Assembly (NCBI RefSeq): GCF_031844705.1 | Contig: NZ_CP134609.1 | Coordinates: forward strand, 4,154,001 to 4,218,000 | Source: Streptomyces sp. ITFR-16 | GTDB lineage: Bacteria; Actinomycetota; Actinomycetes; Streptomycetales; Streptomycetaceae | DNA length: 64,000 nt | Direction: 5' to 3' | In this document: piece after piece, positions 25,613-34,781 of the stretch | Layout of the letters: each line of letters starts with the position of its first letter | Numbering within the stretch: the first letter of the stretch is position 1 | Notes under the pieces: model-generated | Databases searched by the model: none | What the model was told of the DNA's origin: nothing | Seen by the model: the letters and a program-made list of their open reading frames with translations, nothing else | Position numbers and translations under genes: made by a program

Positions 25613-27439
25613 TTAGAACGCGGCCTCGTCCAGCTCCATCAGGGAGTTGTCGACGGCCTCGGCGAGCGCGCGCTCGGCGCCGACACCCGGCAGGACGTTC
25701 GCGGCGAAGAACTTCGCGGCGGCGATCTTGCCCTGGTAGAAGGCGACGTCCTTGGCGGAGGCGGTCGGCAGCTTCTCGGCGGCCACGGCCGCGCCCTTGA
25801 GCAGCAGGTAACCGACGACGACATCGCCGGAGGCCAGCAGCAGGCGCGTGGTGTTGAGGCCCACCTTGTAAATGTTCTTGACGTCCTCGCCGGTCGCGGT
25901 GAGGTCGGTGATCATCGTGCCGACGATCGCCTCCAGGTCCACGGCGGCCTTCGCGAGGTGGTCCAGCGAACCGGCCAGCTCCTCGTTGCCCTGGGCGCCC
26001 GCGAGGAACTTCTTGATCTCCTCGGAGAGCGCGTTGAGCGAGGCGCCCTGGTCGCGGACGATCTTCCGGAAGAAGAAGTCCTGGCCCTGGATGGCCGTGG
26101 TGCCCTCGTACAGCGTGTCGATCTTGGCGTCACGGATGTACTGCTCGATCGGGTACTCCTGGAGGTACCCGGAGCCGCCGAACGTCTGGAGCGACTGCGC
26201 CAGCTGCTCGTACGACTTCTCGGAGCCGTAGCCCTTCACGATCGGGAGCAGCAGGTCGTTGAGGCCGTGCAGCGTCTTGGCGTCCTCGCCGGCGGCCTCC
26301 TTCTCCTGGATCGCGTCCTGGACGGAGGCGGTGTAGAGCACCAGGGAGCGCATGCCCTCGGCGTAGGCCTTCTGCGTCATCAGCGAGCGGCGCACGTCGG
26401 GGTGGTGCGTGATGGTGACCTTGGGGGCCGTCTTGTCCATGAACTGCGACAGGTCGGTGCCCTGGACGCGCTCCTTGGCGTACTCCAGCGCGTTGAGGTA
26501 GCCGGTGGAGAGCGCGGCGATGGCCTTCGTGCCGACCATCATGCGGGCGAACTCGATGATGCGGAACATCTGGCGGATTCCGTCGTGCTTGTCACCGATC
26601 AGCCAGCCCTTGGCGGGGTGCTGGTCGCCGAACGTCATCTCGCAGGTGTTGGACGCCTTGAGGCCCATCTTGTGCTCGACGTTGGTCGCGTACACGCCGT
26701 TGCGCTCGCCCAGCTCGCCGGTGGTCCAGTCGAAGTGGAACTTCGGGACGAGGAAGAGCGAGAGGCCCTTGGTGCCGGGTCCCGCGCCCTCGGGGCGGGC
26801 CAGCACGTAGTGGAGGATGTTCTCGGACATGTCGTGCTCGCCCGAGGTGATGAAGCGCTTCACGCCCTCGATGTGCCAGGAGCCGTCCTCCTGCTCGACG
26901 GCCTTCGTCCGTCCCGCGCCCACGTCGGAGCCGGCGTCCGGCTCGGTCAGCACCATCGTCGAGCCCCACTGCTTCTCGACGGCGATCTCGGCGACCTTCT
27001 TCTGCGCCTCGTTGCCCTCCTCGAAGAGGATGCCGGCGAACGCCGGGCCCGAGGAGTACATCCACACGGCCGGGTTGGCGCCGAGCAGCAGCTCCGCGTA
27101 ACCCCAGATCAGGGAGCGCGGCGAGGTGGTGCCGCCGATCTCCTCGGGGAGGCCCAGGCGCCAGTACTCGGAGTCCATGAAGGCCTGGTACGACTTCTTG
27201 AAGGTGTCCGGGACCGGTGCGGTGTTGGTCTCGGGGTCGAAGACCGGCGGGTTGCGGTCGGCGTCGGCGTAGGAGTCGGCGAGCTCGTTCTCCGCGAGGC
27301 GGGCGATCTCGTCGAGGATGCTCTTCGCGGTCTCGACGTCCATCTCCGCGAACGGTCCGGTGCCGTACACCTTGTCGCGCCCGAGGACCTCGAAGAGGTT
27401 GAACTCGATGTCGCGGAGATTCGACTTGTAGTGCCCCAT
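25613..27439 (-). CDS. Acyl-CoA dehydrogenase (large, about 600-residue type)
   Basis: FAD-dependent enzyme introducing the alpha-beta double bond in acyl-CoA, first step of beta-oxidation. The 608-residue length with extra N-terminal helical part (MGHYKSNLRDIEFNLFEVLG) and C-terminal extension is typical of the FadE5-like group of actinobacteria. FAD/acyl motifs: WGSTMVLTEPDAGSDVG and ITSGEHDM; the catalytic Glu lies in IDTLYEGTTAIQGQD; FGGSGYLQEYPIEQ is the FAD-adenine segment. ATG is unambiguous. The promoter region holds TACCCGTCAGTA, an imperfect palindrome that may be an operator. Monocistronic. Confidence 0.94.
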   Translation of the reverse strand: MGHYKSNLRDIEFNLFEVLGRDKVYGTGPFAEMDVETAKSILDEIARLAENELADSYADADRNPPVFDPETNTAPVPDTFKKSYQAFMDSEYWRLGLPEEIGGTTSPRSLIWGYAELLLGANPAVWMYSSGPAFAGILFEEGNEAQKKVAEIAVEKQWGSTMVLTEPDAGSDVGAGRTKAVEQEDGSWHIEGVKRFITSGEHDMSENILHYVLARPEGAGPGTKGLSLFLVPKFHFDWTTGELGERNGVYATNVEHKMGLKASNTCEMTFGDQHPAKGWLIGDKHDGIRQMFRIIEFARMMVGTKAIAALSTGYLNALEYAKERVQGTDLSQFMDKTAPKVTITHHPDVRRSLMTQKAYAEGMRSLVLYTASVQDAIQEKEAAGEDAKTLHGLNDLLLPIVKGYGSEKSYEQLAQSLQTFGGSGYLQEYPIEQYIRDAKIDTLYEGTTAIQGQDFFFRKIVRDQGASLNALSEEIKKFLAGAQGNEELAGSLDHLAKAAVDLEAIVGTMITDLTATGEDVKNIYKVGLNTTRLLLASGDVVVGYLLLKGAAVAAEKLPTASAKDVAFYQGKIAAAKFFAANVLPGVGAERALAEAVDNSLMELDEAAF

Positions 27440-27587
27440 GGGAAGGCTCCGTAATCAATAGCAGTGGCGCGCAGCGCCCCGTGGAGGGGTGGCCCGGACG
27501 TATCACCTGACCCCTACGATGATGCTACCCGTCAGTAATAAGACGCAACCCCTCAAGGCATAGATGTGTCCGATTACTCTTTGCCCC

Positions 27588-28028
27588 ATGTACGGCTACG
27601 ACCAGAACCAGGGCGCACAGCAGCCGATGGGTGGCGGCTACGGCGAGCAGCCGCTGTATCCCGAACCCTCGCCGCCCTCGCTGGGCGACGCGGTACGGGC
27701 CTTCACGACCGGCTCGCTGTCCGCCGAGGACTTCCAGCAGATCTTCGCGACGTCGAAGGTCTACTGCCCGCGCGGTGACAACCCGGGCTTCCTGGCGCTG
27801 CACAACACGCAGCAGCCGGTGATCCCGATGTTCACCACCCTCAAGGAGCTGCGGCTCTACGCCGGCAAGGAGTCCAAGTACTTCGTGATCACCGGCGCCG
27901 AGGTGATCGACCTGCTGCCCACCGGCTACGGCTTCGTCCTGGACATGGAGGGCGAGCACCGGATGGTCTTCGACGCCAAGGCCGTCGAGCAGATGGTCGA
28001 CTTCGCGATGCGCCGTATGTACGGCTAG
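27588..28028 (+). CDS. SseB-family protein
   Basis: A 146-residue protein: an N-terminal Gln/Gly/Pro-rich tail (MYGYDQNQGAQQPMGGGYG) followed by an SseB domain (about 45-140, VYCPRGDNPGFLALHNTQQPVIPMF, then TGYGFVLDMEGEHRMVF). SseB-type domains are small alpha/beta folds of unknown biochemical role, frequent in Streptomyces. ATG is favoured over an upstream start because a -10-like TACTCT sits 7 bases before it, giving a leaderless message. It is divergent from the acyl-CoA dehydrogenase gene and ended by a strong hairpin. Confidence 0.78.
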   Translation: MYGYDQNQGAQQPMGGGYGEQPLYPEPSPPSLGDAVRAFTTGSLSAEDFQQIFATSKVYCPRGDNPGFLALHNTQQPVIPMFTTLKELRLYAGKESKYFVITGAEVIDLLPTGYGFVLDMEGEHRMVFDAKAVEQMVDFAMRRMYG

Positions 28029-28051
28029 CGCGACCCCGCCGGCCTGCGTGA

Positions 28052-28085
28052 AGGGGCCCGTACCGCTCTCGGTACGGGCCCCTTC
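28052..28085. terminator. Terminator hairpin after the SseB gene
   Basis: A perfect 15-bp stem (AAGGGGCCCGTACCG and complement) with a 4-base loop, 23 bases after the stop codon. Confidence 0.88.
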
Positions 28086-28130
28086 GCGCTGCCGGGGAGC
28101 GGCGCGGGAATGGAAGCCGCCTTGCAGGAT

Positions 28131-28160
28131 GTTCACCATTCAACTAAATTGGTTCAAGAA
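28131..28160. promoter_or_regulatory. Operator-like TTCAA repeats upstream of pirin gene
   Basis: An AT-rich stretch with GTTCAC, TTCAACTAAAT and GGTTCAAG lies 20-50 bases before the pirin start. The words GTTCAC and TTCAAC-Y-AAAT also occur upstream of the LLM oxidoreductase gene at 49681-49706 (read on its coding strand). They may be sites for one MarR- or HxlR-type repressor. Confidence 0.35.
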
Positions 28161-28182
28161 CAGTCCCCCGGAGGTGGCTCGC

Positions 28183-29139
28183 ATGCCCGCAGTGACCGTC
28201 GAAAACCCGCTGACCCTGCCCAAGGTCGCCGCCTCCGGCGACGCCGCCGCCCGTCCCGTGCTCGCCGTGACCACGGCGCCGAGCGGGTTCGAGGGGGAGG
28301 GCTTCCCCGTCCGCCGCGCGTTCGCGGGGATCAACTACAAGTACCTCGACCCGTTCATCATGATGGACCAGATGGGTGAGGTGGAGTACGCCGCCGGGGA
28401 GCCGAAGGGCACCCCCTGGCACCCCCACCGCGGCTTCGAGACCGTGACGTACCTGATCGACGGAACCTTCGTCCACCAGGACTCCAACGGCGGCGGCGGC
28501 ACCATCGGCAACGGCGACACCCAGTGGATGACGGCCGGCTCCGGCCTGCTCCACATCGAGGCGCCGCCGGAGTCCCTCGTCATGTCCGGCGGCCTCTTCC
28601 ACGGCCTCCAGCTCTGGGTGAACCTGCCCAAGGCCGACAAGATGATGGCCCCCCGCTACCAGGACATCCGCGGTGGCCAGGTCCAGCTGCTCGCCTCCCC
28701 CGACGGCGGCGCGCTGCTCCGGGTGATCGCGGGCGAGCTCGACGGCCACGAGGGCCCGGGCATCACCCACACCCCCATCACGATGATCCACGCCACCGTG
28801 CGCCCCGGCGCCGAGGTGACGCTGCCGTGGCGCGAGGACTTCAACGGCCTCGCGTACGTGCTCGCAGGGCGCGGCACAGCCGGCCAGGAGCGCCGGCCCG
28901 TCCACATGGGCCAGACCGCGGTCTTCGGCACCGGCTCCTCGCTGACCGTCCGCGCGGACGAGCAGCAGGACGGCCACACCCCCGACCTCGAGGTCGTCCT
29001 CCTGGGCGGGCGTCCCATCCGGGAGCCGATGGCGCACTACGGGCCGTTCGTGATGAACAGCCAGGCCGAACTGAAGCAGGCCTTCGAGGACTTCCAGGCC
29101 GGCCGCCTCGGCACCGTGCCCGCCGTCCACGGCATGTGA
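28183..29139 (+). CDS. Pirin-family protein
   Basis: A 318-residue bicupin. The N-terminal cupin contains the metal-binding set HPHRGFETVTYLIDG, with His pairs and Glu, and HIEAPPESLVMSGGLFHGLQLWVNLP; the C-terminal cupin is less conserved (FNGLAYVLAGRG, VVLLGGRPIREPMAHYGPFVMN). Pirins bind Fe(II); bacterial members have quercetinase activity or act in redox and stress responses. ATG has GGAGGTGG 7 bases upstream. The promoter carries TTCAA-type repeats, suggesting control by a stress-responsive repressor. It is followed closely by a terminator and the AI-2E-type transporter gene. Confidence 0.92.
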   Translation: MPAVTVENPLTLPKVAASGDAAARPVLAVTTAPSGFEGEGFPVRRAFAGINYKYLDPFIMMDQMGEVEYAAGEPKGTPWHPHRGFETVTYLIDGTFVHQDSNGGGGTIGNGDTQWMTAGSGLLHIEAPPESLVMSGGLFHGLQLWVNLPKADKMMAPRYQDIRGGQVQLLASPDGGALLRVIAGELDGHEGPGITHTPITMIHATVRPGAEVTLPWREDFNGLAYVLAGRGTAGQERRPVHMGQTAVFGTGSSLTVRADEQQDGHTPDLEVVLLGGRPIREPMAHYGPFVMNSQAELKQAFEDFQAGRLGTVPAVHGM

Positions 29140-29144
29140 GCCCC

Positions 29145-29179
29145 GCCGCCGTATGACGGAGCGTCACTCGTACGGCGGC
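29145..29179. terminator. Terminator hairpin after the pirin gene
   Basis: Stem GCCGCCGTA/TACGGCGGC with an inner TGACG/CGTCA pairing, starting 5 bases after the pirin stop. Confidence 0.65.
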
Positions 29180-29221
29180 GCGGGCGGGACACCACCCCCT
29201 CGGGCATGATCGGCTGAGGGG

Positions 29222-30292
29222 GTGCAGACCCGCGAGCCACTCCTGCCCGAAGGCGCCCGGCGGACAGCCGCCTGGTGCGGTGTCGCCCTGCTGGTCGCCG
29301 GTGTCGCCGCCGTCCTGATCTGGCTGTGCATCGTCCTGAAGACCGCCCTGACCCCCGTGCTGCTCGCCCTGCTCGGTACGGCGCTGCTCGGCCCCGTCCA
29401 CCGCCGGATGACCGCCCACGGGGTGAACCGCTCCATCGCCGCCGGGTTCACCTGCGCCCTGCTCGTCGCCGTGGTCGGCGGGGCGGGCTACATCGTCGTC
29501 ACCGCGCTCGTCGACACCGGCGACCAGATCGTCCAGTCGCTCAAGGACGCCGGACAGTGGGTCATCGACCACTTCGGGATCGCCGACGGCACCAATGTCG
29601 ACGACCTCACGGCCAACGCCCAGAAGCTCGTCGAGAAGTTCGGCGCGAGCGCGGCGGGCGGGCTCCTCACCGGCATCAGCCTGGTCGGCTCGCTCATCGC
29701 CACCAGCGTCCTCGCGCTGCTGCTGACCTTCTTCTTCCTGCGCGACTCCGACCGGGCCGTGCACCTCGCGCACACCGTCGCCCCGCGCGGCACCGGCGAT
29801 CTTGTCGAGGCGATGGGGCGGCGCGCCTTCGAGGCCGTCGAGGGCTTCATGCGCGGGACGACGTTCATCGCGCTCATCGACGCCGTCTGCATCACGGTCG
29901 GACTGCTGATCCTGCGGGTGCCCGGCGCGGTCGGGCTCGGCGCGCTGGTCCTCGTCGGCGCCTACATCCCCTATCTCGGGGCCTTCATCTCCGGCGCTGT
30001 CGCCGTCCTGGTCGCGCTCGCCGACCGGGGGTTCGTGATCGCGCTCTGGGCGCTCGGGGTCGTGCTGGCCGTCCAGGTGCTGGAGGGCCACATCCTGCAG
30101 CCGATGATCCAGAGCCGTACGGTCCAGATGCACCCGGCCATGATCATGATCGCGCTGACGGCGGGTGCCAGTGTGGCGGGCCTGCTGGGGATGCTGCTCG
30201 CGGTCCCGATGTGCGCGGCGGCCTTCGGCATCCTGGGCGAGCTGCGCGGCCGGGGAGCGCCGCAAGCCCCCGCCGAGCCGGACACGCCCTAG
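29222..30292 (+). CDS. AI-2E family membrane transporter
   Basis: Integral membrane protein of 356 residues with about eight helices: two near the N-terminus (WCGVALLVAGVAAVLIWLCIVL, LTPVLLALLGTALLG), one after HGVNRSIAAGF, a central extracytoplasmic helical segment (VDTGDQIVQSLKDAGQWVIDH), then a C-terminal bundle including VPGAVGLGALVLVGAYIPYLGAFI and LEGHILQPMIQSRTVQMHP, the last being the family signature. The family (YdiK/TqsA/PerM) covers exporters of AI-2, ions or unknown solutes; the substrate here is open. GTG start has GAGGGG almost touching it, so the start is uncertain. Its TAG stop lies in the CTAG that borders the palindromic element. Confidence 0.87.
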   Translation: MQTREPLLPEGARRTAAWCGVALLVAGVAAVLIWLCIVLKTALTPVLLALLGTALLGPVHRRMTAHGVNRSIAAGFTCALLVAVVGGAGYIVVTALVDTGDQIVQSLKDAGQWVIDHFGIADGTNVDDLTANAQKLVEKFGASAAGGLLTGISLVGSLIATSVLALLLTFFFLRDSDRAVHLAHTVAPRGTGDLVEAMGRRAFEAVEGFMRGTTFIALIDAVCITVGLLILRVPGAVGLGALVLVGAYIPYLGAFISGAVAVLVALADRGFVIALWALGVVLAVQVLEGHILQPMIQSRTVQMHPAMIMIALTAGASVAGLLGMLLAVPMCAAAFGILGELRGRGAPQAPAEPDTP

Positions 30293-30467
30293 GGCGTGTC
30301 GTCAAACTGGCGTCTGCCGGGCGACGCCATGCACGCACTCTCGCCGCACCGGCCCCAGACCCCGGTACGTCCAGTACAGGGGCCTGGGGCCGGCACGCCG
30401 AGAGCACGCACCTGACGCCGCCCGGCCGCCCTTCGGGCAACGACACCAGTTTGACGACACGCCCTAG
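30289..30467. repeat. CTAG-flanked palindromic element, copy A (MITE-like)
   Basis: A 171-bp non-coding core bounded by perfect 18-bp terminal inverted repeats (GGCGTGTCGTCAAACTGG and its complement), with CTAG directly outside each end. The interior contains a second hairpin around CCCCGGTACGTCCAGTACAGGGG. No transposase frame is present. The flanking CTAG acts as stop codon (TAG) for the transporter on the left and for the SpoIIE-type phosphatase on the right. CTAG is a known target and duplication of IS5-group transposons, so this is probably a non-autonomous derivative. A second copy is at 59035. Confidence 0.75.
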
Positions 30468-32578
30468 AGGCCCGGGGCCCGGAGGCCGTCCGGGTCCGTC
30501 CCCGCCGCCTCGTGCAGCTCGAACCAGATCGACTTTCCCGCGCCCCGGGGGTCCACGCCCCACGCGTGGGCGAGCATCTCCATCAGCACCAGGCCGCGCC
30601 CGCTGGACGCCATCTCGCCGGGCCGCCGCTTGTGCGGGAGCTCGTCGCTGCCGTCGGACACCTCCACCCGCAGCCGCCGATCCCCCTGCTCCCCGGTGGC
30701 CTGCGCGACCATCAGCGCGTCGCCGTCGGTGTGCACCAGGACATTCGTGGCCATCTCGGAGAGCAGCAGCTCGGCGGCGTCCACCTGTTCCGGGTCCGCC
30801 CAGTCGTGCAGCAGCTCCCGCAGCTGGCGGCGGGCCGCCGAGATCCGCTCGGGCTCGGCCTGGGCGATGGTCAGCGCGGTCCGCCGGGGCGCGGCCCGGT
30901 GCGCGGTGGGACCCTCGCGGCGCAGCAGCAGCACCGCGACGTCGTCCTCGCGCCGGTCGGCGAGCGGCCCGGTCGTGTAGTGCGAGGCGGGCCCGTGCAC
31001 GGCCTGGACGAGCGCGTCCGCGAGCTTCTCCAGATCGTCGGTGTGCCGCTCCAGGACCGGCCGCAGCCGCACCCAGCCCGTCGCCAGGTCGTGGCCGCCG
31101 GTCTCGATCAGCCCGTCCGTGCACAGCATGATCGTCTCGCCTGGCTCCAGCGTGACCCGGGTCGTCGGATAGTCCGTGTCCGCCTCGATGCCGAGCGGCA
31201 GCCCGCCGGCGGTCTGCCGGATGACGGCGGTCCCGTCCGGGGTCATCAGCACGGGGTCGGGGTGCCCGGCGCGGGCGATCTCCAGGACGCCGGTCTCGGG
31301 GTCCGTCTCCGCGTACAGGCAGGTCGCGAAGCGGGCCCCCGCCTCCTCGTCGTCCTCGTACGCGTCGGTGAGCCCGGACAGGAAGCGCGAGGCGCGCGAG
31401 AGCACCGCGTCCGGGCGGTGCCCCTCGGAGGCGTACGCGCGCAGGGCGATGCGCAGCTGGCCCATCAGCCCCGCCGCTCGCACGTCGTGGCCCTGGACGT
31501 CGCCGATGACGAGGGCGATGCGGCCGTTGGGCAGCGGGATCATGTCGTACCAGTCGCCGCCGACCTGGAGCCCGCCGCCGGTCGGGACATAGCGGGCGGC
31601 CACCGTCATCCCCGGGATGTCCGGGCCCAGGGACGGCATCATCGAACGCTGGAGGCCCTGGGAGAGCTCCCGCTCGGTCTCGGCGATCCCCGCCCTGGCC
31701 AGGGCCTGGGCGAGCATGCGGGCCACGGTGGTCAGCACGGACCGCTCGTCCGGCGAGAACGAGACCGGATGACGGAACCCGGCCATCCAGGTGCCCATCG
31801 TGCGCCCGGCCACGATCAGCGGCAGAAAGGCCCAGGAGCGGCGTCCGAACCGGCGGGCCAGCGGCCAGGTGGCGGGGTAGCGCTCGCGGTAGTCGTCGGG
31901 CGTCGGCAGATAGATCGCCCGCCCCGTCCGCACGACCTCGGTGGCCGGGTAGTCCGTCTCCAGCGGCATGTCCGTGAAGGGGCTCTCGTCGCCCATGTTG
32001 TGCCCGTGCTGGCCGACCATGGTCAGCCGCTCGCCCGCGACCCCGAAGACCGCGAGACCGTCCGGGGAGAAGCCGGGCATGGACAGCGAGTAGGCGACGC
32101 GCAGCACCTCCGTGGTCGAGCGGGCCTCGGCCAGGGCCCGTCCCGCGTCCAGCAGGAACGCCTCGCGCGAACGCCGCCAGTCGCCGGTGACCGTCGTGTG
32201 CGCCCCGCCGGTGCCGGGCTGCGCCTTGGTGACCTCCTGGAGGGTGCCGACGATGCAGTACGCCCCGCTCTCCGCGTCGGCCGGCAGCGGCTTGGAGCGA
32301 CTGCGCACGGTCCGCAGCACCCGGCCCCCGCGGTCCACGACCCGCAGCCTGGTCTCCGCGACCGTGTCCTCGGCGACCGCGAGGCTGATCACCGCGTAGA
32401 TCTCGTTCCAGTCGACCGGGTGGAAGCGGGAGCGGACCTCCGACTCGCGGTGGACACCGGCCTCGGCGGGCAGCTCCAGCAGCCGGGCCGCTTCCGCGTC
32501 GAGCGTGACGGTGCCGGCTCTGTTGTCCCAGCGCCAAAGTCCGGTCGCGGTCGCGGCCAGGACATCCTCGGTGCGCAT
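30464..32578 (-). CDS. SpoIIE-type PP2C phosphatase with PAS-like, GAF and HATPase domains
   Basis: A 704-residue signalling protein. Order: PAS-like sensor (about 1-115, TGLWRWDNRAGTVTLDAEAARLLELP), GAF domain (about 145-300), SpoIIE PP2C serine phosphatase (about 315-540; VGGDWYDMIPLPNGRIALVIGDVQGHDV, AGHPDPVLM, LCTDGLIETGG, DDVAVLLL) and a C-terminal histidine-kinase-like ATPase of anti-sigma type (about 570-690, LLLSEMATNVLVHTDGD, GRGLVLMEMLAHAWG). Such proteins dephosphorylate anti-sigma-factor antagonists and can phosphorylate them, switching sigma factors after stress. No antagonist gene is adjacent. The coding sequence ends in the CTAG of the palindromic element. Confidence 0.92.
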   Translation of the reverse strand: MRTEDVLAATATGLWRWDNRAGTVTLDAEAARLLELPAEAGVHRESEVRSRFHPVDWNEIYAVISLAVAEDTVAETRLRVVDRGGRVLRTVRSRSKPLPADAESGAYCIVGTLQEVTKAQPGTGGAHTTVTGDWRRSREAFLLDAGRALAEARSTTEVLRVAYSLSMPGFSPDGLAVFGVAGERLTMVGQHGHNMGDESPFTDMPLETDYPATEVVRTGRAIYLPTPDDYRERYPATWPLARRFGRRSWAFLPLIVAGRTMGTWMAGFRHPVSFSPDERSVLTTVARMLAQALARAGIAETERELSQGLQRSMMPSLGPDIPGMTVAARYVPTGGGLQVGGDWYDMIPLPNGRIALVIGDVQGHDVRAAGLMGQLRIALRAYASEGHRPDAVLSRASRFLSGLTDAYEDDEEAGARFATCLYAETDPETGVLEIARAGHPDPVLMTPDGTAVIRQTAGGLPLGIEADTDYPTTRVTLEPGETIMLCTDGLIETGGHDLATGWVRLRPVLERHTDDLEKLADALVQAVHGPASHYTTGPLADRREDDVAVLLLRREGPTAHRAAPRRTALTIAQAEPERISAARRQLRELLHDWADPEQVDAAELLLSEMATNVLVHTDGDALMVAQATGEQGDRRLRVEVSDGSDELPHKRRPGEMASSGRGLVLMEMLAHAWGVDPRGAGKSIWFELHEAAGTDPDGLRAPGL

Positions 32579-32729
32579 TGCCCCACTTTAAACCGGCATG
32601 CGCGTGCGGGGCAGGGCCGGTGGGCCACCGACGATCTTGACGCGGACAATGGCAATGAAACGGTGCGGTCGCGGGCGGTAGCCTGGGGTGGCTGAATCCA
32701 CCCCAACCGCGAAGACTGGATGAACGACG

Positions 32730-34514
32730 ATGCATCGGTACAGGTCCCACACCTGCGGCGAGCTCCGCGCCTCTGACGTCGGCACCGACGTCCGGCTGAG
32801 CGGCTGGCTGCACAATCGCCGAGACCTGGGTGGCATCCTCTTCATCGATCTGCGCGACCACTACGGCCTGGTGCAGCTCGTCGCCCGCCCCGGCACCCCC
32901 GGCAACGACGCCCTGGCGAAGCTGACCAAGGAGACCGTCGTACGGATCGACGGCAAGGTCTCCGCCCGCGGCGCCGACAACGTCAACCCGGAGCTCCCGA
33001 CCGGCGAGATCGAGATCGAGGTCACCGAGGCCGAGGTGCTGGGCGAGGCCGCCCCGCTGCCCTTCACGATCAACGCCGAGGACGGGGTCAACGAGGAGCG
33101 GCGCCTGGAGTACCGCTTCCTGGACCTGCGCCGCGAGCGCATGCACCGCAACATCATGCTGCGCTCCGCCGTCATCGCCTCGATCCGCGCCAAGATGGTG
33201 GCCCTCGGCTTCAACGAGATGGCGACGCCGATCCTCACCGCGACCTCCCCCGAGGGCGCCCGTGACTTCGTCGTCCCGTCCCGGCTGAACCCCGGCAAGT
33301 TCTACGCGCTGCCGCAGGCCCCGCAGCAGTTCAAGCAGCTGCTGATGATCTCGGGCTTCGACCGCTACTTCCAGATCGCGCCCTGTTTCCGCGACGAGGA
33401 CGCCCGCGCCGACCGTTCGCCCGGCGAGTTCTACCAGCTCGACGTCGAGATGTCCTTCGTCGAGCAGGAGGACGTCTTCCGCCCGATCGAGAAGCTCATG
33501 ACCGAGCTCTTCGAGGAGTTCGGCAACGGCCGCCACGTCACCTCGCCGTTCCCGCGCATCCCGTTCCGCGAGTCGATGCTGAAGTACGGCAACGACAAGC
33601 CGGACCTGCGCGCCAAGCTGGAGCTCGTCGACATCTCCGACGTCTTCGCGGACTCGGAGTTCAAGGCGTTCGCCGGCAAGCACGTCCGCGCGCTTCCGGT
33701 GCCGGACACCGCGGGCCAGTCCCGCAAGTTCTTCGACGGCCTCGGTGAGTACGCCGTCGAGCACGGCGCCAAGGGCCTCGCCTGGGTCCGCGTCGGCGAG
33801 GACGGCAAGCTGGCAGGGCCGATCGCCAAGTTCCTCACCGAGACCGACATCAAGACGCTCACCGAGCGGCTCTCGCTCGTCCCGGGCCACGCCGTGTTCT
33901 TCGGCGCCGGGGAGTTCGACGAGGTCTCCAAGATCATGTCCGTCGTCCGTGTCGAGGCAGCCAAGCGGGCCGGCCACTTCGAGGAGGGCGTCTTCCGGTT
34001 CTGCTGGATCGTCGACTTCCCGATGTACGAGAAGGACGAGGACACCGGCAAGATCGACTTCTCGCACAACCCCTTCTCGATGCCCCAGGGCGGCCTGAAG
34101 GACCTGGAGGAGAAGGACCCGCTGGACATCCTCGCCTGGCAGTACGACATCGTCTGCAACGGCATCGAGCTGTCCTCCGGCGCCATCCGTAACCACGAGC
34201 CCGAGCTGATGCTCAAGGCGTTCGAGATCGCCGGTTACGACCGCGAGACCGTCGAGCACGAGTTCGCGGGCATGCTCCGCGCCTTCCGCCTCGGCGCCCC
34301 GCCGCACGGTGGCATCGCCCCGGGCGTCGACCGCATCGTGATGCTGCTGGCCGACGAGCCCAACATCCGCGAGACCATCGCCTTCCCGCTCAACGGCAAC
34401 GCCCAGGACCTGATGATGGGCGCGCCCACGGTGCTGGACGAGACCCGCCTGCGTGAGCTGAACATCCAGCTCCGCAAGCCGGCCGCGCCCGCGAAGGACG
34501 CCACCGAGAAGTAG
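32730..34514 (+). CDS. aspS: Aspartyl-tRNA synthetase
   Basis: Class II aminoacyl-tRNA synthetase charging tRNA-Asp. 594 residues, bacterial type: N-terminal OB-fold anticodon-binding domain (about 15-110, RLSGWLHNRRDLGG, IDLRDHYGLVQLV), catalytic core with motif 1 and 2 (FRDEDARADRSPGEFYQLDVEMSF), GAD insertion domain (about 290-420) and motif 3 (GGIAPGVDRIVMLL). The C-terminal tail (KPAAPAKDATEK) is short and lysine-rich. ATG MHRYRSHTCGEL is the classic N-terminus. If the organism lacks AsnRS, as many actinobacteria do, the enzyme may also charge tRNA-Asn; that cannot be read here. Followed by parS 2 and a terminator. Confidence 0.97.
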   Translation: MHRYRSHTCGELRASDVGTDVRLSGWLHNRRDLGGILFIDLRDHYGLVQLVARPGTPGNDALAKLTKETVVRIDGKVSARGADNVNPELPTGEIEIEVTEAEVLGEAAPLPFTINAEDGVNEERRLEYRFLDLRRERMHRNIMLRSAVIASIRAKMVALGFNEMATPILTATSPEGARDFVVPSRLNPGKFYALPQAPQQFKQLLMISGFDRYFQIAPCFRDEDARADRSPGEFYQLDVEMSFVEQEDVFRPIEKLMTELFEEFGNGRHVTSPFPRIPFRESMLKYGNDKPDLRAKLELVDISDVFADSEFKAFAGKHVRALPVPDTAGQSRKFFDGLGEYAVEHGAKGLAWVRVGEDGKLAGPIAKFLTETDIKTLTERLSLVPGHAVFFGAGEFDEVSKIMSVVRVEAAKRAGHFEEGVFRFCWIVDFPMYEKDEDTGKIDFSHNPFSMPQGGLKDLEEKDPLDILAWQYDIVCNGIELSSGAIRNHEPELMLKAFEIAGYDRETVEHEFAGMLRAFRLGAPPHGGIAPGVDRIVMLLADEPNIRETIAFPLNGNAQDLMMGAPTVLDETRLRELNIQLRKPAAPAKDATEK

Positions 34515-34544
34515 CCCGACGCGCCTGGTGGGCGCGCTCATCGG

Positions 34545-34558
34545 GTTTCACGTGAAAC
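34545..34558. other. parS site 2
   Basis: Perfect GTTTCACGTGAAAC, 30 bases after the aspS stop codon, partly overlapping the aspS terminator stem. Same core as the sites at 13928 and 58975. Confidence 0.9.
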
Positions 34559-34587
34559 AGCCCCCGGCCACCGGCCGGGGGCTGTTT
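34555..34587 (+). terminator. aspS terminator hairpin
   Basis: A perfect 15-bp stem (AAACAGCCCCCGGCC and complement) with a 3-base loop. The 5' arm begins inside the parS core, so ParB bound there could in principle affect termination. Confidence 0.85.
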
Positions 34588-34781
34588 CGTGTCCCGGGCA
34601 GACAAATGGCTGCGCGCATACAAGTACACGAATCACCTGAACGGGTACACCCGGGTGGCCCCGGGGCCGGATTGGCCGGCCCCGGCAGCGGCAAAGACTG
34701 GCTGGGCGACATCGGTGCGGTGGACCGGCCGGGTCCGCACAAGCCCTGCGGCTTCGCCCCGACTGCTGAGGAGCCAACCCC

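Noticed and set aside
32730..34514. Assigning aspS as discriminating or non-discriminating
   Set aside because: Residue-level rules differ between lineages and the presence of AsnRS or GatCAB cannot be seen in this window.
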